A stretch of 64,000 nt of DNA from an uncultured Clostridia bacterium (GTDB lineage: Bacteria > Bacillota > Clostridia > Lachnospirales > Lachnospiraceae), in NCBI GenBank assembly GCA_948467395.1, contig CAOKDX010000001.1, positions 124,001 to 188,000 of the forward strand, given 5' to 3'. The notes under the pieces are model-generated. The model searched no databases, had not been told where the DNA came from, and worked only from the letters and a program-made list of their open reading frames with translations. The translations under genes and the position numbers were made by a program. Positions 63,755 through 64,000 of this stretch are shown in pieces (position 1 is the first letter of the stretch; each line of letters starts with the position of its first letter).

Positions 63755-64000
63755 ATGAAAAAAAACAGAATATTTAAATGTGTTATGGCAGCGCTGTTAT
63801 CGGCTGGTATGGTGCTGACTGGAGTAAATTATTATCCGGATGGAGGGAGAGAGAGTAAAGCTGCAGTTACGTTGCCGGCGCCTATTTATGAAAATGATTT
63901 TGAAATTGAGGATGCAGCAAAGGGGACAATTGTTGGTGGAGGAAGTATTGTAAATGCTTCGGATTCATCACATGGAAGGGTTTTCGAAAATGCGGCGGCG
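63755..64000 (+). CDS. Secreted protein, N-terminal part (3' end outside window)
   Basis: The first 82 codons are visible. A signal peptide (MKKNRIFKCVMAALLSAGMV) ends near RESKAA, the same end seen in the FN3 exoprotein at 10389. The mature start APIYENDFEIEDAAKG, followed by IVGGGSIVNASDSSHG, resembles the first strands of a LamG/concanavalin-like domain, as in the GH43 protein nearby, but this is weak. AAGGAAGG is eight bases before ATG 63755. It may be a second cell-wall-linked glycan-degrading protein. Confidence 0.75.
   Translation, partial: MKKNRIFKCVMAALLSAGMVLTGVNYYPDGGRESKAAVTLPAPIYENDFEIEDAAKGTIVGGGSIVNASDSSHGRVFENAAA

Overview
The window reads as chromosomal DNA from an anaerobic, spore-forming Firmicute, most probably a gut Lachnospiraceae (Blautia/Dorea-like) species. 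This is inferred from gene content, not from a marker search: a CotF/ferritin-like coat protein, a LysM-GH18 spore-cortex glucosaminidase, class III fructose-bisphosphatase, RNase Y with a GTG start, a T-box leader, and long Lys-rich secreted glycosidases with Big_2 domains. Most genes are GC-rich. Two AT-rich blocks (about 0.2-4.3 kb and 32.4-36.3 kb) carry small accessory genes and broken genes and look acquired.

Layout. 1-230: 3' end of rpsI and its terminator. 205-3014: a 2.8 kb segment bracketed by a perfect 19-bp direct repeat of the terminator, holding a TetR / flavin reductase / FMN-binding membrane protein operon with a consensus promoter and operator. 3.1-4.3 kb: a DUF1848 protein with a CxxxCxxC motif and a probable GNAT remnant. 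4.4-14.2 kb: housekeeping and uncharacterised genes (Big_2-GDPD exoprotein, mscL, coat-like ferritin, alarmone-hydrolase-like HD protein, FN3 exoprotein, membrane pseudokinase, fliB-like protein). 14.2-20 kb: GPH sugar transporter and GH2 beta-galactosidase divergent from an AraC regulator. 20-21.7 kb: rny.

21.7-30.9 kb is one tightly packed operon for uroporphyrinogen III and siroheme: precorrin-2 dehydrogenase, hemB, hemL, a siroheme sulfite/nitrite reductase, hemA and a three-domain hemC-cobA-hemD fusion, followed after one base by a two-component system. No late protoheme genes are seen, so the pathway here serves siroheme (and possibly corrinoid) and the reductase encoded inside the operon. 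Then come a Y-family polymerase with an overlapping 59-aa YolD-like protein, the second AT-rich block (hydrolase, HAD pseudogene, GNAT, CPBP protein and TetR), a four-tRNA cluster (Glu, Met, Asp, Leu), and an ABC-2 exporter (ATPase plus two DUF990-type permeases).

39.4-48.1 kb: the LysM-GH18 protein, a YdjH/YdjG/YdjI-like SPFH and zinc-ribbon membrane operon without PspA, a cation/proton antiporter, a DUF4230 protein, and a 663-aa LeuA isopropylmalate synthase fused in frame to a C-terminal AraC-type DNA-binding domain. The leuA fusion is preceded by a T-box leader and a perfect 22-bp palindrome. 48.6-53.3 kb: tRNA-Arg, a GT51 transglycosylase, a DtxR-family regulator divergent from feoA-feoA-feoB and a small Cys-rich Feo partner. 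53.3-64 kb: trpF, a membrane-anchored lipase-like protein, class III fbp, a 1589-aa GH43 multidomain arabinanase-like exoprotein, an Rpn-type nuclease, and the start of another secreted protein cut by the window end.

The most unusual items are the LeuA-AraC fusion with its two-layer leader, a dispersed palindromic intergenic repeat seen at nine or so places, the hemC-cobA-hemD fusion in an operon with its siroheme client and a sensor system, and the terminator-bracketed flavoprotein island. No CRISPR array, complete insertion sequence, intact integrase or replication origin was seen.
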